50,351 bases of DNA from Litoribacterium kuwaitense (GTDB taxonomy: Bacteria > Bacillota > Bacilli > Bacillales > DSM-28697), in contig NZ_JAALFC010000025.1 in NCBI RefSeq assembly GCF_011058155.1, forward strand, positions 1 to 50,351, written 5' to 3'. The position numbers were made by a program, and so were the translations under genes. The notes below the pieces were generated by a model, which was not told the origin of the DNA, did not search any database, and saw nothing but the letters and a program-made list of their open reading frames with translations. Below are positions 34,675 to 43,189 of this stretch, one piece after another (the stretch's first letter is position 1; each line of letters begins with the position of its first letter).

Positions 34675-34707
34675 GACCCTCTTCTGTAGTGGGAGGGTCT
34701 GTTTTTT
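34675..34707 (+). terminator. Terminator after sodC
   Basis: GACCCTC (34675-34681) pairs with GAGGGTC (34693-34699), then TGTTTTTT. Confidence 0.8.
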
Positions 34708-34907
34708 GAATTCGCTTTAAGACATTCCTTCTGAAACAGGCATCATTGGTCAATGTATAGCTTAATTTCAAATCAAAGAGGCGCGCTTCTAAAAACAGAC
34801 GAAGATGTATATAAAATAGGCAATCGCTTGACACTTCTAAACAAAGTGAATGATGCTAGCAATCTTCTTTGTTACACTAAGAGTAAATCTTTGAATATAC
34901 GAAAATC

Positions 34908-34937
34908 TTGCTGAGACTAACCAATTCTTTGTAGAAT
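34908..34937 (+). promoter_or_regulatory. Candidate promoter of the MoxR operon
   Basis: TTGCTG (34908-34913) and TAGAAT (34932-34937) with 18 bp between, about 40 bp before the first gene. Confidence 0.45.
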
Positions 34938-34980
34938 AGAAGAAGGACTGTCTACGGAATACGATAGAGGAGGTTTTGGG

Positions 34981-35946
34981 ATGAACCAGGACCATAACAC
35001 ATACAATGCTCAAATGAAAACGGTACTAGATAATATTGAACGAGTGATGATAGGAAAACGAGAAACGGCTGTATTAAGTTTAGTTGCCTTACTAGCGAAG
35101 GGGCATGTGTTGATTGAGGATGTCCCCGGGGTAGGTAAAACGATGATGGTTCGTGCATTAGCTAAGTCGATTTCTTCCGTGTTTAAACGAGTTCAGTTTA
35201 CACCTGATTTACTGCCATCCGATTTGACGGGTGTCTATATATATAATCAGAAAACACAGGATTTTGAATTTAGAGCGGGTCCATTGATGGGAAATGTCGT
35301 GCTAGCCGACGAAATTAACCGTACGTCCCCGAAGACTCAGGCGGCACTTTTGGAAAGTATGGAAGAGGGCAACATCACTGTTGACGGAGATACGAAAAGC
35401 TTGCCATTGCCGTTTTTTGTTATGGCTACACAAAACCCGGTTGATTATGAAGGGACGTATCCACTGCCCGAAGCACAGCTCGATCGCTTTTTATTGAAAA
35501 TGAACATGGGGTATCCATCTTTTCAAGATGAGGTTGAAGTGCTTCGACGTGCTCAGCTCCGTCATCCCATTGAAGAAGTAGAGCCTGTTCTCAGTACTGA
35601 ACAATTACTTCAATTGCAGGAAGATGTCCTTGGCGTCTTCGTCGACGAGACGGTGAAGCGATATATTGTGAGTATTGTAACGGAATCACGACTTCATCCG
35701 CAGGTTGAGCTTGGGGCAAGTCCAAGAGGTTCAATTAGTTTAATGAAGGCAGCGCAGGCGTTAGCATTTATTTTTGGGCGAGAATATGTCATTCCCGATG
35801 ACGTGCAATACTTAGCACCTTATATTCTAGGACATCGTATTGTTCTGACGGCAGAAGCTCGATTTGCCGGTGCAAACGCTGAGCTCGTGATTGGTGACAT
35901 TCTTTCCAAGGTCGAAGTACCCGTTGTACGGGAATTAAATTTATGA
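34981..35946 (+). CDS. MoxR-family AAA+ ATPase
   Basis: 321 residues. Walker A is E46-DVPGVGKT-54, Walker B is NVVLADEINR, and sensor 1 is MATQNPVDYEGTYPLPEAQLDRF. The C-terminal lid has SPRGSISLMKAAQA. MoxR ATPases act as chaperones for partner proteins with von Willebrand-like or DUF58 domains. The gene overlaps the DUF58 gene by 4 bp (ATGA) and is followed by a transglutaminase, the common three-gene unit of Bacilli. Confidence 0.95.
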   Translation: MNQDHNTYNAQMKTVLDNIERVMIGKRETAVLSLVALLAKGHVLIEDVPGVGKTMMVRALAKSISSVFKRVQFTPDLLPSDLTGVYIYNQKTQDFEFRAGPLMGNVVLADEINRTSPKTQAALLESMEEGNITVDGDTKSLPLPFFVMATQNPVDYEGTYPLPEAQLDRFLLKMNMGYPSFQDEVEVLRRAQLRHPIEEVEPVLSTEQLLQLQEDVLGVFVDETVKRYIVSIVTESRLHPQVELGASPRGSISLMKAAQALAFIFGREYVIPDDVQYLAPYILGHRIVLTAEARFAGANAELVIGDILSKVEVPVVRELNL

Positions 35947-37172
35947 GGAAGACATACTGGCCGCTGCTGAAAACGACAGTGACCTTTCTGCTTTTTTTCT
36001 TCTTTATGGGAATTGTTTTTTCATATGCGATGTTTCATGGGGGCTTTGTCAGCTGGTTTTTGTTTTACGCGACCCTTCCGTTAACCTTATACCTGCTCAT
36101 TACAATGATTTACCCGCTTCGGAACTTTCGTGTCGAGCGCATGCTTTCCACCTCTGAATGTAAGGTGGGGGAGACTGTCAAAGTAACGTTGACCATCAAA
36201 CGTACAATGCCCTTCCCTCTCTTTTACTTGTTAATTCACGATCAACTGCCGATGGAGGCTGTGAAGGGCACCCCTCCAGTACGTGCGCTTTTATTTCCGG
36301 GATTGAAAAGAACGCTCTCGTATTCGTATGAATTACAGTCTGTTCGGCGTGGTGAGTACCACTTTCAAGGAGTGACGTTATCTACAGGTGACCCGCTCGG
36401 TTTTGTCCAAAAGCATCACTTTGTATCTTTAAAAGACGAGTTGCTCGTCTTTCCAGAACATGAACTAGCATACTATGAGCATACTGGGCAAAATCGTCAA
36501 GAAGGAGACGCACTTGCACGTATGTTCGATGTGATTGATACGACGATGGCCGTTGGTGCCAGAGAATATGTACCTGGAGACAAGTTTTCCTGGGTTGATT
36601 GGAAATCGACCGCCCGCAAACGGACGTTAATGACGAAAGAATTTGAACAGCGAAGTGGTCATACAGTTCGTCTGCTGCTCGATCGCTCCGAGCAACAAAA
36701 CGTGGCGCCAGAATCATTTGAACGGAACATTTCATTTGCCGTCTCGCTTGCAAAAGCGATCATTCGCAAGGGGACAACGCTTCACTTTTTGTCGCTTGGG
36801 AAAGACACCGTCAATATTCATCTGGAAGCACTCAAAAATCAAGAATCGTCCTTTCGGCAAGTGCTTCACCATTTGGCAAGGGCAGAGCGAGATGGGGAAG
36901 CGCCCTTCGCAAAGCAAGTGCAGGAGACGCTGATGCGTTCCGAAAAAGAGGTGACCATGGTCTTTGTTGTCCAACGGCTTGATCCGATGCTCGTCACGAC
37001 CCTCATTAAGGCAAAGGAAACTTTTCCATATCTGGTTGTATTTATGCCAGGTGAAGACAGTCGTGATGCTGGACAAAGAACACTTGAAAAGCAGTTGTCA
37101 GCACACGGTATGACCATTGGTCGAATCAGACGTGAAAATATAGGCAAAGCCTGGTTTGAGGTGACAAAATAA
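35943..37172 (+). CDS. DUF58-domain membrane protein
   Basis: 409 residues. Two N-terminal membrane segments are followed by a cytosolic-type domain with the DUF58 signature region GAREYVPGDKFSWVDWKSTARKRTL. It lies between the MoxR ATPase and the transglutaminase, overlapping both by 1-4 bp, so the three are translationally coupled. The exact function is unknown; it is presumed a partner of the ATPase. Confidence 0.92.
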   Translation: MRKTYWPLLKTTVTFLLFFFFMGIVFSYAMFHGGFVSWFLFYATLPLTLYLLITMIYPLRNFRVERMLSTSECKVGETVKVTLTIKRTMPFPLFYLLIHDQLPMEAVKGTPPVRALLFPGLKRTLSYSYELQSVRRGEYHFQGVTLSTGDPLGFVQKHHFVSLKDELLVFPEHELAYYEHTGQNRQEGDALARMFDVIDTTMAVGAREYVPGDKFSWVDWKSTARKRTLMTKEFEQRSGHTVRLLLDRSEQQNVAPESFERNISFAVSLAKAIIRKGTTLHFLSLGKDTVNIHLEALKNQESSFRQVLHHLARAERDGEAPFAKQVQETLMRSEKEVTMVFVVQRLDPMLVTTLIKAKETFPYLVVFMPGEDSRDAGQRTLEKQLSAHGMTIGRIRRENIGKAWFEVTK

Positions 37173-39367
37173 TGCAGTGGCTTCAGAAACACTCACAATG
37201 GCTTGGAACCTTAATTTTATATACTGCTGGGTTTTTATTGTTTATCGAATGGTTACGTCCTCTTGAAGACATTTCAACGACGACGCAAGTTCAAGTTTTT
37301 ATCGTCTTTGCGGCCTTTTGTTTTGTCCTTTCCTTTTTTCAGCTCCCATTTATCATTTCGTTCGTGTTAAAGCTATCAGGGATGCTATTTATTTTACATT
37401 TGATGTTTTTTAAAGATGTACCGCTGTTTTCCTTCGATTGGATCGAATATGTCCTGCTTGATAGCTGGGAGAATATATTAGCGATTTCGAGTGGACAATG
37501 GTGGGACATGACGAGCATTTTCCGCAGCCTTTTATTTTTCGTCCTCCTGTGGTTAATGAGTTACTTAATGTATTACTGGGTGATTCAGATTCACCGGCTT
37601 TTTTCCTTCTTTTTAGTTACACTGCTCTATTTAGGTGTTGTTGATACGTTTACCTTATATGATGCAAGTGAAGCGATCGTGCGGGCATTTTTAATCGGAC
37701 TTTTAGCAGTAGGCCTGTTATTTATGGTCAGATTAAGGCATAAAGAGGGCGCTTTTTTTAAAACATCAACTTTTATGAAAAGGGCAGTGCTTCCGTTAGT
37801 GCTGTTGATCTTATTTAGTGGTGCGGTGGGTTATGCAGCACCAAAAGCAGCGCCGCAATGGCCTGATCCAGTTCCATTTTTACAAGGTGCAGCGTCAGAC
37901 GTAACGGGAAACACTGTGAAGCGTGTAGGCTATGGAGATAACGATTCGCGGCTGGGCGGTCCATTTATTGGTGATCAAGGCCCGGTGTTTCAAGCGATCG
38001 GAGACGAGTTCTCTTACTGGCGTGTAGAATCTAAAGATTATTACACTGGCAAAGGGTGGGAAACATCGATTGATTCGCCATTGCATATGACAGCACAAGA
38101 CCAGGTTGACTTGCAATTAATTGAGCCAAGCGTTGAAACGACTTCAGAGACTGTGGAAATTGTCATGGACGAAAGCGCCGCGTTTCCCCATCTTGTTTAT
38201 CCATCCGGTCTTCGTGAAGTGGAGACAGCGTCATATACGGACTTATTGATTAATCGCTTTACTGGTAAAATCTTTCCGTCTCGGGATGATCAGCAAAACA
38301 TACTCAATCGCTATACGCTCACATATGATGCGCCAAATTTTCAAAGAGAGCAGCTGGAACAAGTGCCTGTCGGAGGCAGTGATGCTCAGCCGATCTACAC
38401 GCAGCTTCCGGACAATTTACCACAGCGTGTGTACGATTTAGCAGAGCAAATTACTGTAGGCACAACGAATCGTTTTGAGCAGGCAAAAGCGATCGAGCAA
38501 TACTTTTCTGATAATGGATTCGAGTATAATACAAAGGATGTTGCTGTACCGAGTGCGGAGCAAGACTACGTAGACCAGTTTCTTTTCGAAACTCAAAAAG
38601 GCTACTGTGATAACTTTTCCACGTCGATGGTTGTGTTAATGAGAACCCTCGATATTCCGACGCGTTGGGTCAAAGGCTTTACGCAAGGCACGTATCATGA
38701 TACGACTGATGATGGGCGTCTTGTCTACGAGATTACAAATGAAAATGCCCACTCGTGGGTAGAGGTTTATTTCCCGGGGAGCGGTTGGGTGCCATTTGAG
38801 CCGACACGAGGGTTTAGTGGCCCGCAGTTATTTGAAGAAGAGCGCCGCGCTGCTGAAGCGTTCCAACCCGCACAAGAAGAGGAAGCATCAACCCATGAAG
38901 AAGAGGAGCAGGATTCTGAAGTGCAGGAAGAATCGGCAGAGGATGAGGAGTCGGCGAGTGCGGCATCAGGACCATCGATTCCATGGGGATCTGTATTAAG
39001 TGTCTTGGCATGGGTCAGTGGCATCCTTGGAGCAATTTTTCTCGTAACCGTTTGGGTAACGAGAAGAAAATGGTTTATCAAGTACATTGTGTGGAAGTAT
39101 AAAAAGCGCGATGACGACGCTGCTTTTCAAGATGCATTCGATCGTTTGCTGCGCGTGCTCCACAATACAGGGCTCGTAAGAAAGCATGGGCAAACACTGA
39201 GAAGCTATGCGAAAGAGGTCGATGAATCCTTAGGTAATGAGGATATGGGTCGCTTGACAACGATGTATGAACGCACACTCTACTATGCGAAAGAAAGCTC
39301 TCCAAAAGAGCAATGGAAAGAGGGCGTCGACCTTTGGGAAAATTTAATTCGTCGGATCTTGGCTTGA
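37172..39367 (+). CDS. Transglutaminase-like membrane protein (TgpA type)
   Basis: 731 residues. The N-terminal part has several membrane segments. A large external domain holds the transglutaminase core with the catalytic cysteine in KGYCDNFSTSMVVLMRTLDIPTRWVKGF, the histidine in NENAHSWVEVYF and an aspartate/glutamate near GWVPFEPT. Then comes an acidic, glutamate-rich linker, one membrane segment (VLSVLAWVSGILGAIFLVTV) and a cytoplasmic DUF4129-like tail. It is the last gene of the MoxR operon and is followed by a terminator at 39440. The protein substrate is unknown. Confidence 0.92.
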   Translation: MQWLQKHSQWLGTLILYTAGFLLFIEWLRPLEDISTTTQVQVFIVFAAFCFVLSFFQLPFIISFVLKLSGMLFILHLMFFKDVPLFSFDWIEYVLLDSWENILAISSGQWWDMTSIFRSLLFFVLLWLMSYLMYYWVIQIHRLFSFFLVTLLYLGVVDTFTLYDASEAIVRAFLIGLLAVGLLFMVRLRHKEGAFFKTSTFMKRAVLPLVLLILFSGAVGYAAPKAAPQWPDPVPFLQGAASDVTGNTVKRVGYGDNDSRLGGPFIGDQGPVFQAIGDEFSYWRVESKDYYTGKGWETSIDSPLHMTAQDQVDLQLIEPSVETTSETVEIVMDESAAFPHLVYPSGLREVETASYTDLLINRFTGKIFPSRDDQQNILNRYTLTYDAPNFQREQLEQVPVGGSDAQPIYTQLPDNLPQRVYDLAEQITVGTTNRFEQAKAIEQYFSDNGFEYNTKDVAVPSAEQDYVDQFLFETQKGYCDNFSTSMVVLMRTLDIPTRWVKGFTQGTYHDTTDDGRLVYEITNENAHSWVEVYFPGSGWVPFEPTRGFSGPQLFEEERRAAEAFQPAQEEEASTHEEEEQDSEVQEESAEDEESASAASGPSIPWGSVLSVLAWVSGILGAIFLVTVWVTRRKWFIKYIVWKYKKRDDDAAFQDAFDRLLRVLHNTGLVRKHGQTLRSYAKEVDESLGNEDMGRLTTMYERTLYYAKESSPKEQWKEGVDLWENLIRRILA

Positions 39368-39439
39368 CCGACTTAAACGGCATTGTTAGAATGAATTGCG
39401 ACTATACGTTTTGAACGAAATGCACGACTGCAGCAAAAG

Positions 39440-39482
39440 CTAGGAGACAGGGAGATGCAGCCGACTGTCTTCTAGTTTTTTT
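39440..39482 (+). terminator. Terminator between the transglutaminase gene and guaA
   Basis: CTAGGAGACAG (39440-39450) pairs with CTGTCTTCTAG (39465-39475) with one G-T pair, followed by seven T. Confidence 0.88.
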
Positions 39483-39533
39483 CTGACAGACATGCGCTAA
39501 CATGGCGCAAGACCGAGGGGAGAATGGACTGAA

Positions 39534-41081
39534 GTGACAGATATGACAAACGCAAACGATATAATTTTAGTACTCGATTTCGGTGGCCAATACAATCAGC
39601 TTATTACACGACGGGTTCGTGAATTTGGCGTGTACAGTGAATTGCATTCGCACAAAATGGCAGTAGAAGAGATTAAGGATATGAATCCTAAAGGAATTAT
39701 TTTCTCTGGAGGACCAAATTCGGTTTACGAAGAAGGGGCATTTCGTTGTGATCCAGCTATTTTCGAGTTAGGAATTCCGATTTTTGGTATTTGTTATGGA
39801 ATGCAGCTCATGACACATCATTTTGGCGGGAAAGTTGAACGTGCCGGTAGAAGAGAGTACGGAAAAGCAATGTTAAAAGTCGAAAATGCTTCTCCGTTGT
39901 ACCACGGACTTCCAGAAGAGCAATATGTTTGGATGAGCCATAGTGACCTTGTCATGGCAACGCCGGAAGGATTTACAGTTGATGGGACAAACCCATCTTG
40001 CCCGATTGCGGCTATGAGCAATGAAGAGAAGCAAATGTATGGTGTGCAATTTCACCCGGAAGTACGCCACACCGAGCATGGCAATGCCCTCTTGAAAAAC
40101 TTTGTATTTAACGTGTGCGAATGTGAAGCCAATTGGTCGATGGAAAACTTTATTGAAGAAGAAACCGCGAAAATTCAAGCGGCAGTTGGAGACCGCCAAG
40201 TGCTTTGTGCTCTTAGTGGTGGCGTCGACTCCTCGGTCGTCGCAGCGCTATTGCACAAAGCGATCGGTGATCAGCTCGTCTGTATTTTTGTCGACAACGG
40301 ATTGCTCCGTAAAGGCGAAGCAGATGACGTAATGGAAACTTTTGCTGAGGAGTTCCAAATGCGCGTCATTAAAGTCGACGCGAGAGAGCGATTCCTGAAT
40401 AAATTAAAAGGCGTGTCTGACCCAGAACAGAAGCGTAAAATCATTGGCAACGAATTTATTTATGTCTTCCAAGATGAAGCAGGCTCACTCGAAGACGTCG
40501 ATATTCTCGCTCAAGGAACACTTTATACAGACATTATCGAAAGCGGGACAGATACAGCGCAAACGATTAAGTCACACCACAATGTCGGCGGGCTGCCTGA
40601 AGACATGAACTTTGATTTAATCGAGCCATTAAACACATTGTTTAAAGACGAAGTGCGTGAGCTCGGTACCCAGCTAGGACTTCCGGAGCGCATCGTTTGG
40701 CGTCAGCCATTCCCAGGTCCTGGACTCGGGATTCGTGTGCTTGGTGAAGTCACAGAGGACAAGCTTAAAATTGTCCGTGACTCCGACGCCATTTTGCGCG
40801 AAGAAATTAAAAAAGCTGGATTAGACCGTGACATCTGGCAATACTTCACCGCCCTGCCAAACATGCGCAGTGTCGGTGTGATGGGCGATGCGCGGACTTA
40901 TGACTATACAGTCGGCGTTCGAGCTGTGACATCGATCGACGGCATGACATCCGACTGGGCGCGCATACCGTGGGACGTGCTTGAAATCATCTCCAACCGC
41001 ATCGTCAACGAAGTCGACCACGTCAACCGCGTCGTGTACGACATTACGAGTAAGCCACCGGCTACGATTGAGTGGGAGTAG
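39534..41081 (+). CDS. guaA: GMP synthase (glutamine-hydrolysing)
   Basis: A 515-residue enzyme converting XMP, glutamine and ATP to GMP. The class I amidotransferase domain has the nucleophile in GICYGMQLM and the histidine in QFHPEV. The ATP-pyrophosphatase loop is [17 protein letters not shown]. The C-terminal dimerisation part has [16 protein letters not shown] and ends in the conserved TIEWE. The GTG start has GAGGGGAG upstream; ATG 39543 is an alternative. The last 14 bp of its conserved end (41064-41077) recur at 42605, marking it as an integration site. No guanine riboswitch was seen upstream. Confidence 0.97.
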   Translation: MTDMTNANDIILVLDFGGQYNQLITRRVREFGVYSELHSHKMAVEEIKDMNPKGIIFSGGPNSVYEEGAFRCDPAIFELGIPIFGICYGMQLMTHHFGGKVERAGRREYGKAMLKVENASPLYHGLPEEQYVWMSHSDLVMATPEGFTVDGTNPSCPIAAMSNEEKQMYGVQFHPEVRHTEHGNALLKNFVFNVCECEANWSMENFIEEETAKIQAAVGDRQVLCALSGGVDSSVVAALLHKAIGDQLVCIFVDNGLLRKGEADDVMETFAEEFQMRVIKVDARERFLNKLKGVSDPEQKRKIIGNEFIYVFQDEAGSLEDVDILAQGTLYTDIIESGTDTAQTIKSHHNVGGLPEDMNFDLIEPLNTLFKDEVRELGTQLGLPERIVWRQPFPGPGLGIRVLGEVTEDKLKIVRDSDAILREEIKKAGLDRDIWQYFTALPNMRSVGVMGDARTYDYTVGVRAVTSIDGMTSDWARIPWDVLEIISNRIVNEVDHVNRVVYDITSKPPATIEWE

Positions 41082-41166
41082 GACGACAACTTAATTTGAA
41101 GTAGGAGTGCCGATTTATAAAGGATTAACCTTGTTAAAAATGGATAAAAACCATTTAAAAAATATA

Positions 41167-41242
41167 GTTCCCTACCAAAAACCCTACCAAGAAAAAATTT
41201 TGGTAGGGAATTTTGCTTTTTCGTTGTATTTTGGTAGGGAAC
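41167..41242. repeat. Nested inverted repeats beside the guaA att site
   Basis: GTTCCCTACCAAAA (41167-41180) is perfectly inverted at 41229-41242. An inner pair, CCCTACCAA (41182-41190) and TTGGTAGGG (inside 41198-41210), repeats the same core. Four copies of the CCCTACCAA core in two orientations next to an att site resemble integrase arm-type sites; a transcription stop is another possibility. Confidence 0.6.
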
Positions 41243-41373
41243 ATTTTCTGTGGATAACTCGTTTATATTTTGGAACATAAAAGTTGGAATATAACTATAA
41301 TAAAAGATGAATATGGTGGCATTAACATTGAGATTATAATAATTATAACGATGTAAAAATGGGTATTTACAAC

Positions 41374-41402
41374 TTGACGTACATTATTGCGTACGTTAAA
41401 AT
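41374..41402 (+). promoter_or_regulatory. Toxin-antitoxin promoter with internal operator
   Basis: TTGACG (41374-41379) and TAAAAT (41397-41402) are 17 bp apart. The inverted repeat ACGTAC (41377-41382) / GTACGT (41391-41396) fills the spacer, fitting autorepression by the antitoxin complex. Confidence 0.7.
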
Positions 41403-41441
41403 ATGGATTGTAATCAATGATAAAAGAAAGGGGGATTTAAA

Positions 41442-41693
41442 TTGTTAAGTTTTAATCCAACCAATGCAAGGCAAAACCTTTTCCAATTGATTAAACAAGT
41501 TAATGATAATAACACACCGATTGAAATTACTAGTTCAAAAAATGATGATGGTGCAGTTCTTATCAGCAAAAGAGATTGGGATTCCATACAGGAAACACTA
41601 TATTTACAAAGTGCTGGGGTTCTTGATCGAATTAAACATTTTGAAGATGAAGAGACGGAGGATTTGGGTGATATAGATTGGGATACGCTATAA
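41442..41693 (+). CDS. Antitoxin of the Phd/YefM family
   Basis: 83 residues. The N-terminal DNA-binding part is LSFNPTNARQNLFQLIKQVNDNNTPIEIT, followed by GAVLISKRDWDSIQETLYLQS and a C-terminal acidic tail (HFEDEETEDLGDIDWD) that would wrap the toxin. The TTG start has AAAGGGGG upstream. Its stop lies inside the start of the toxin gene, an overlap of 16 bp. The product should neutralise the YoeB-like toxin and repress the palindromic promoter just upstream. Confidence 0.9.
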   Translation: MLSFNPTNARQNLFQLIKQVNDNNTPIEITSSKNDDGAVLISKRDWDSIQETLYLQSAGVLDRIKHFEDEETEDLGDIDWDTL

Positions 41694-41944
41694 AGATAAA
41701 GAAAAATGCTAAAAAAGATTTACCCAAACTGAAAAGGACACAGCTTCATAAAAAGTTTGATAAACTGATTGAAGTGATTAAAGAAAATCCTTTTCAAAAT
41801 CCTCCACCTTATGAAAAATTAGTCGGTGTACCTTACTATTCCAGGCGTTTAAACATTCAGCATAGACTAGTTTATAGTGTTAATGAAGAACTGAAAGAAA
41901 TAATTATTTTGTCGATTTGGTCACATTACGAAAGAGGATTATAG
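41678..41944 (+). CDS. YoeB/Txe-family ribosome-dependent mRNA endonuclease toxin
   Basis: 88 residues of the RelE-fold Txe/YoeB family. The conserved pattern is AIKIKKNAKKDLPKL at the start, NPFQNPPPYEKLVG, YYSRRLNIQHRLVYSV and the final IWSHYERGL, whose His-Tyr pair is part of the catalytic end of YoeB. TTG 41678 overlaps the antitoxin gene. In known members the toxin cuts mRNA at the ribosome. All recognisable residues are present, so the pair looks functional in an otherwise decayed island. Confidence 0.9.
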   Translation: MGYAIKIKKNAKKDLPKLKRTQLHKKFDKLIEVIKENPFQNPPPYEKLVGVPYYSRRLNIQHRLVYSVNEELKEIIILSIWSHYERGL

Positions 41945-42130
41945 TAAAAAGGACTGAGCAGAAACAGAAATTGTTCATGCTCTTTTTTTATTGGATTTAA
42001 CGTTTTTTGTCAAGAAGTCTCCATCGTCAGCGATAAGGTAGATGAATTGGCTTTCGGTCAAGTACGTCTTTAGACGGACTAATTGACCGAACGTATGTTA
42101 TCATAAGAGTATGAAGTGTTCTTTAAAAAC

Positions 42131-42203
42131 TGGATATATGAGGTTGCATGGAGAAACTAATCATGCGAAAACCAAGCGAACCCTTCCATGCGTAAAATAT
42201 CCA
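42131..42203. repeat. Imperfect long palindrome beside the omegaRNA-like sequence
   Basis: TGGATAT (42131-42137) pairs with ATATCCA (42197-42203), and GCATGGA (42146-42152) with TCCATGC (42185-42191). This could be the left-end hairpin of a small non-autonomous IS200/IS605 derivative. The rest of 41945-42130 holds no gene. Confidence 0.45.
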
Positions 42204-42210
42204 AGGTACG

Positions 42211-42342
42211 AAAGAAACTCCGAATCGTCGGACATCTAGGGCAGGAACTTCCCGAAGTAACGCTCATGGAGACGAAAGGTTGCTTTCGTCGTGGAAATGA
42301 GAAGCTCCCACTTCAAGCGAAGCTAAGTGGTGAGTAGTTCAC
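42211..42342 (+). ncRNA. IS605/IS1341-type right end with omegaRNA-like scaffold, no tnpB
   Basis: The stretch contains GAATCGTCGGACATCTAGGG, CGCTCATGGAGAC and AATGAGAAGCTCCCACTTCA, with a stem CCACTT (42308-42313) / AAGTGG (42325-42330), and ends in GTAGTTCAC (42334-42342). This is the pattern of the scaffold after tnpB genes in Bacilli, where the RNA guiding TnpB ends at the element border and the guide is the adjoining DNA (here from 42343). No tnpB frame is present upstream. Recognition is from memory of the family; no covariance model was run. Confidence 0.6.
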
Positions 42343-42417
42343 GTGGCTATATACAATAAATCGGGAACCGTCAAAAATTTTGTGTGAATTAAGAATGCCT
42401 TATCCTGTATACAATCT

Positions 42418-42606
42418 TTAACTTTTCGTTTGAAAGATTGCAGCCAATTCCGAACGTGCCTGGTCAAACCCACGGTGGCAACGGGTAGCGAAACGCTGAT
42501 TGTACTGGTCAAACTGAGAAACGAGAAACCGTTCTAGTGACTCTTCGTTCGGAAATTGTTCTTTACGTTTACTGTATTTCTTGATCTGCTTGTTAAAAGC
42601 AGTGAC
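42418..42606 (-). pseudogene. IS256-family (Mutator-type) transposase, C-terminal stub
   Basis: About 60 residues with FNKQIKKYSKRKEQFPNEES, LERFLVSQFDQYNQRF and RCHRGFDQARSELAAIF, the C-terminal pattern of IS256-type transposases. The DDE catalytic part is missing: homology stops at the att-like repeat (42605), so the stub was cut by or at the recombination site. Non-functional. Confidence 0.65.
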
Positions 42607-42631
42607 GATTGAGTGGGAATGAAAAAACAAT

Positions 42632-42674
42632 AAGCCCTAAAAATCTTGGAAACACAGGGTTTTTAGGGCTTTTT
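42632..42674 (+). terminator. Terminator after the island, probably the original guaA terminator
   Basis: AAGCCCTAAAAA (42632-42643) pairs with TTTTTAGGGCTT (42660-42671), followed by further T. It begins 13 bp after the second copy of the guaA 3' repeat, where the terminator of guaA would be without the island. The 42675-42927 stretch after it has no recognisable gene. Confidence 0.85.
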
Positions 42675-42927
42675 ATGTGTCGCGCCACGGCCCCTTCTAA
42701 AAATCCCTCCTTTTTATCCTTCACTCAAAAACACTTTTTGCCATATGAAGAAATTCCTTTACAGCAGGCGAAGCATTCTGTATTGAAGTGATGTTTGGGA
42801 TTGTAAACGACGACCATTCTCAGATACTGGCATTTCATTTGCAGACGTTTCTTTTCATGAATATCCCTTTGCTATATTGAGTCTCAATCTAGCACGACTG
42901 TACGTGGTGCGCCCCAATCGCATCGAT

Positions 42928-42967
42928 AAAAAACGCTCTTTGTTCGCATAAAGCAAGGAGCGTTTTT
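42928..42967. terminator. Second hairpin terminator before the nucleoside operon
   Basis: AAAAACGCTC, ending at 42938, pairs with GAGCGTTTTT (42958-42967). A and T runs are present on both sides. Confidence 0.75.
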
Positions 42968-43114
42968 ATGTCTAAAATGAAAAAAAAGCCTCATGCTGAT
43001 AGTAGGGCTAAGCATGCGCTAATATGATGGATTCTTTTAGTGGGCATTTTAACAATGCGTTTCAATTGATCGAGCTCTCTAATGAAACTTCACAAAGTTG
43101 CCTTTTTAATTTCG

Positions 43115-43165
43115 TTGACGCCGCTTTCTACAAAATATATTATAAAGTCAAGAGGTCAGACCTCT
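43115..43165 (+). promoter_or_regulatory. Promoter and GntR-type operator of the nucleoside operon
   Basis: TTGACG (43115-43120) and TATTAT (43138-43143) are 17 bp apart. AGAGGTC-A-GACCTCT (43151-43165) is a perfect 7+1+7 palindrome on the expected start, resembling the GGTCTAGACC-type operators of UTRA-domain GntR regulators. The second gene of the operon is such a regulator. Confidence 0.75.
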
Positions 43166-43189
43166 ATACAACAAAACGAGGTGAGATGT

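Larger units (their letters stand above)
41064..42618 (+). mobile_element. Degenerate genomic island at the 3' end of guaA
   Basis: The direct repeat ACGATTGAGTGGGA occurs at 41064-41077 (end of guaA) and 42605-42618. The second copy again encodes TIEWE followed by a stop (TGA instead of TAG). The 3' end of guaA is a known attachment site for tyrosine-recombinase elements. Between the copies are nested inverted repeats, a YefM/YoeB pair, an IS605-type right end and a transposase stub, but no integrase, so the element can no longer move by itself. The base composition of the island is AT-richer by eye than guaA. Confidence 0.75.

Noticed and set aside
39368-39533. Guanine riboswitch before guaA
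   Set aside because: The structure is a plain terminator for the preceding operon; no purine aptamer core was seen.
42609-42791. 60-codon frame after the island
   Set aside because: It runs through the terminator hairpin and has no recognisable content.
43082-43189. N-terminal extension of the nucleoside phosphorylase from ATG 43082
   Set aside because: It would begin upstream of the -35/-10 promoter and operator, and the extra residues do not fit the family; the GTG at 43190 has a ribosome site.
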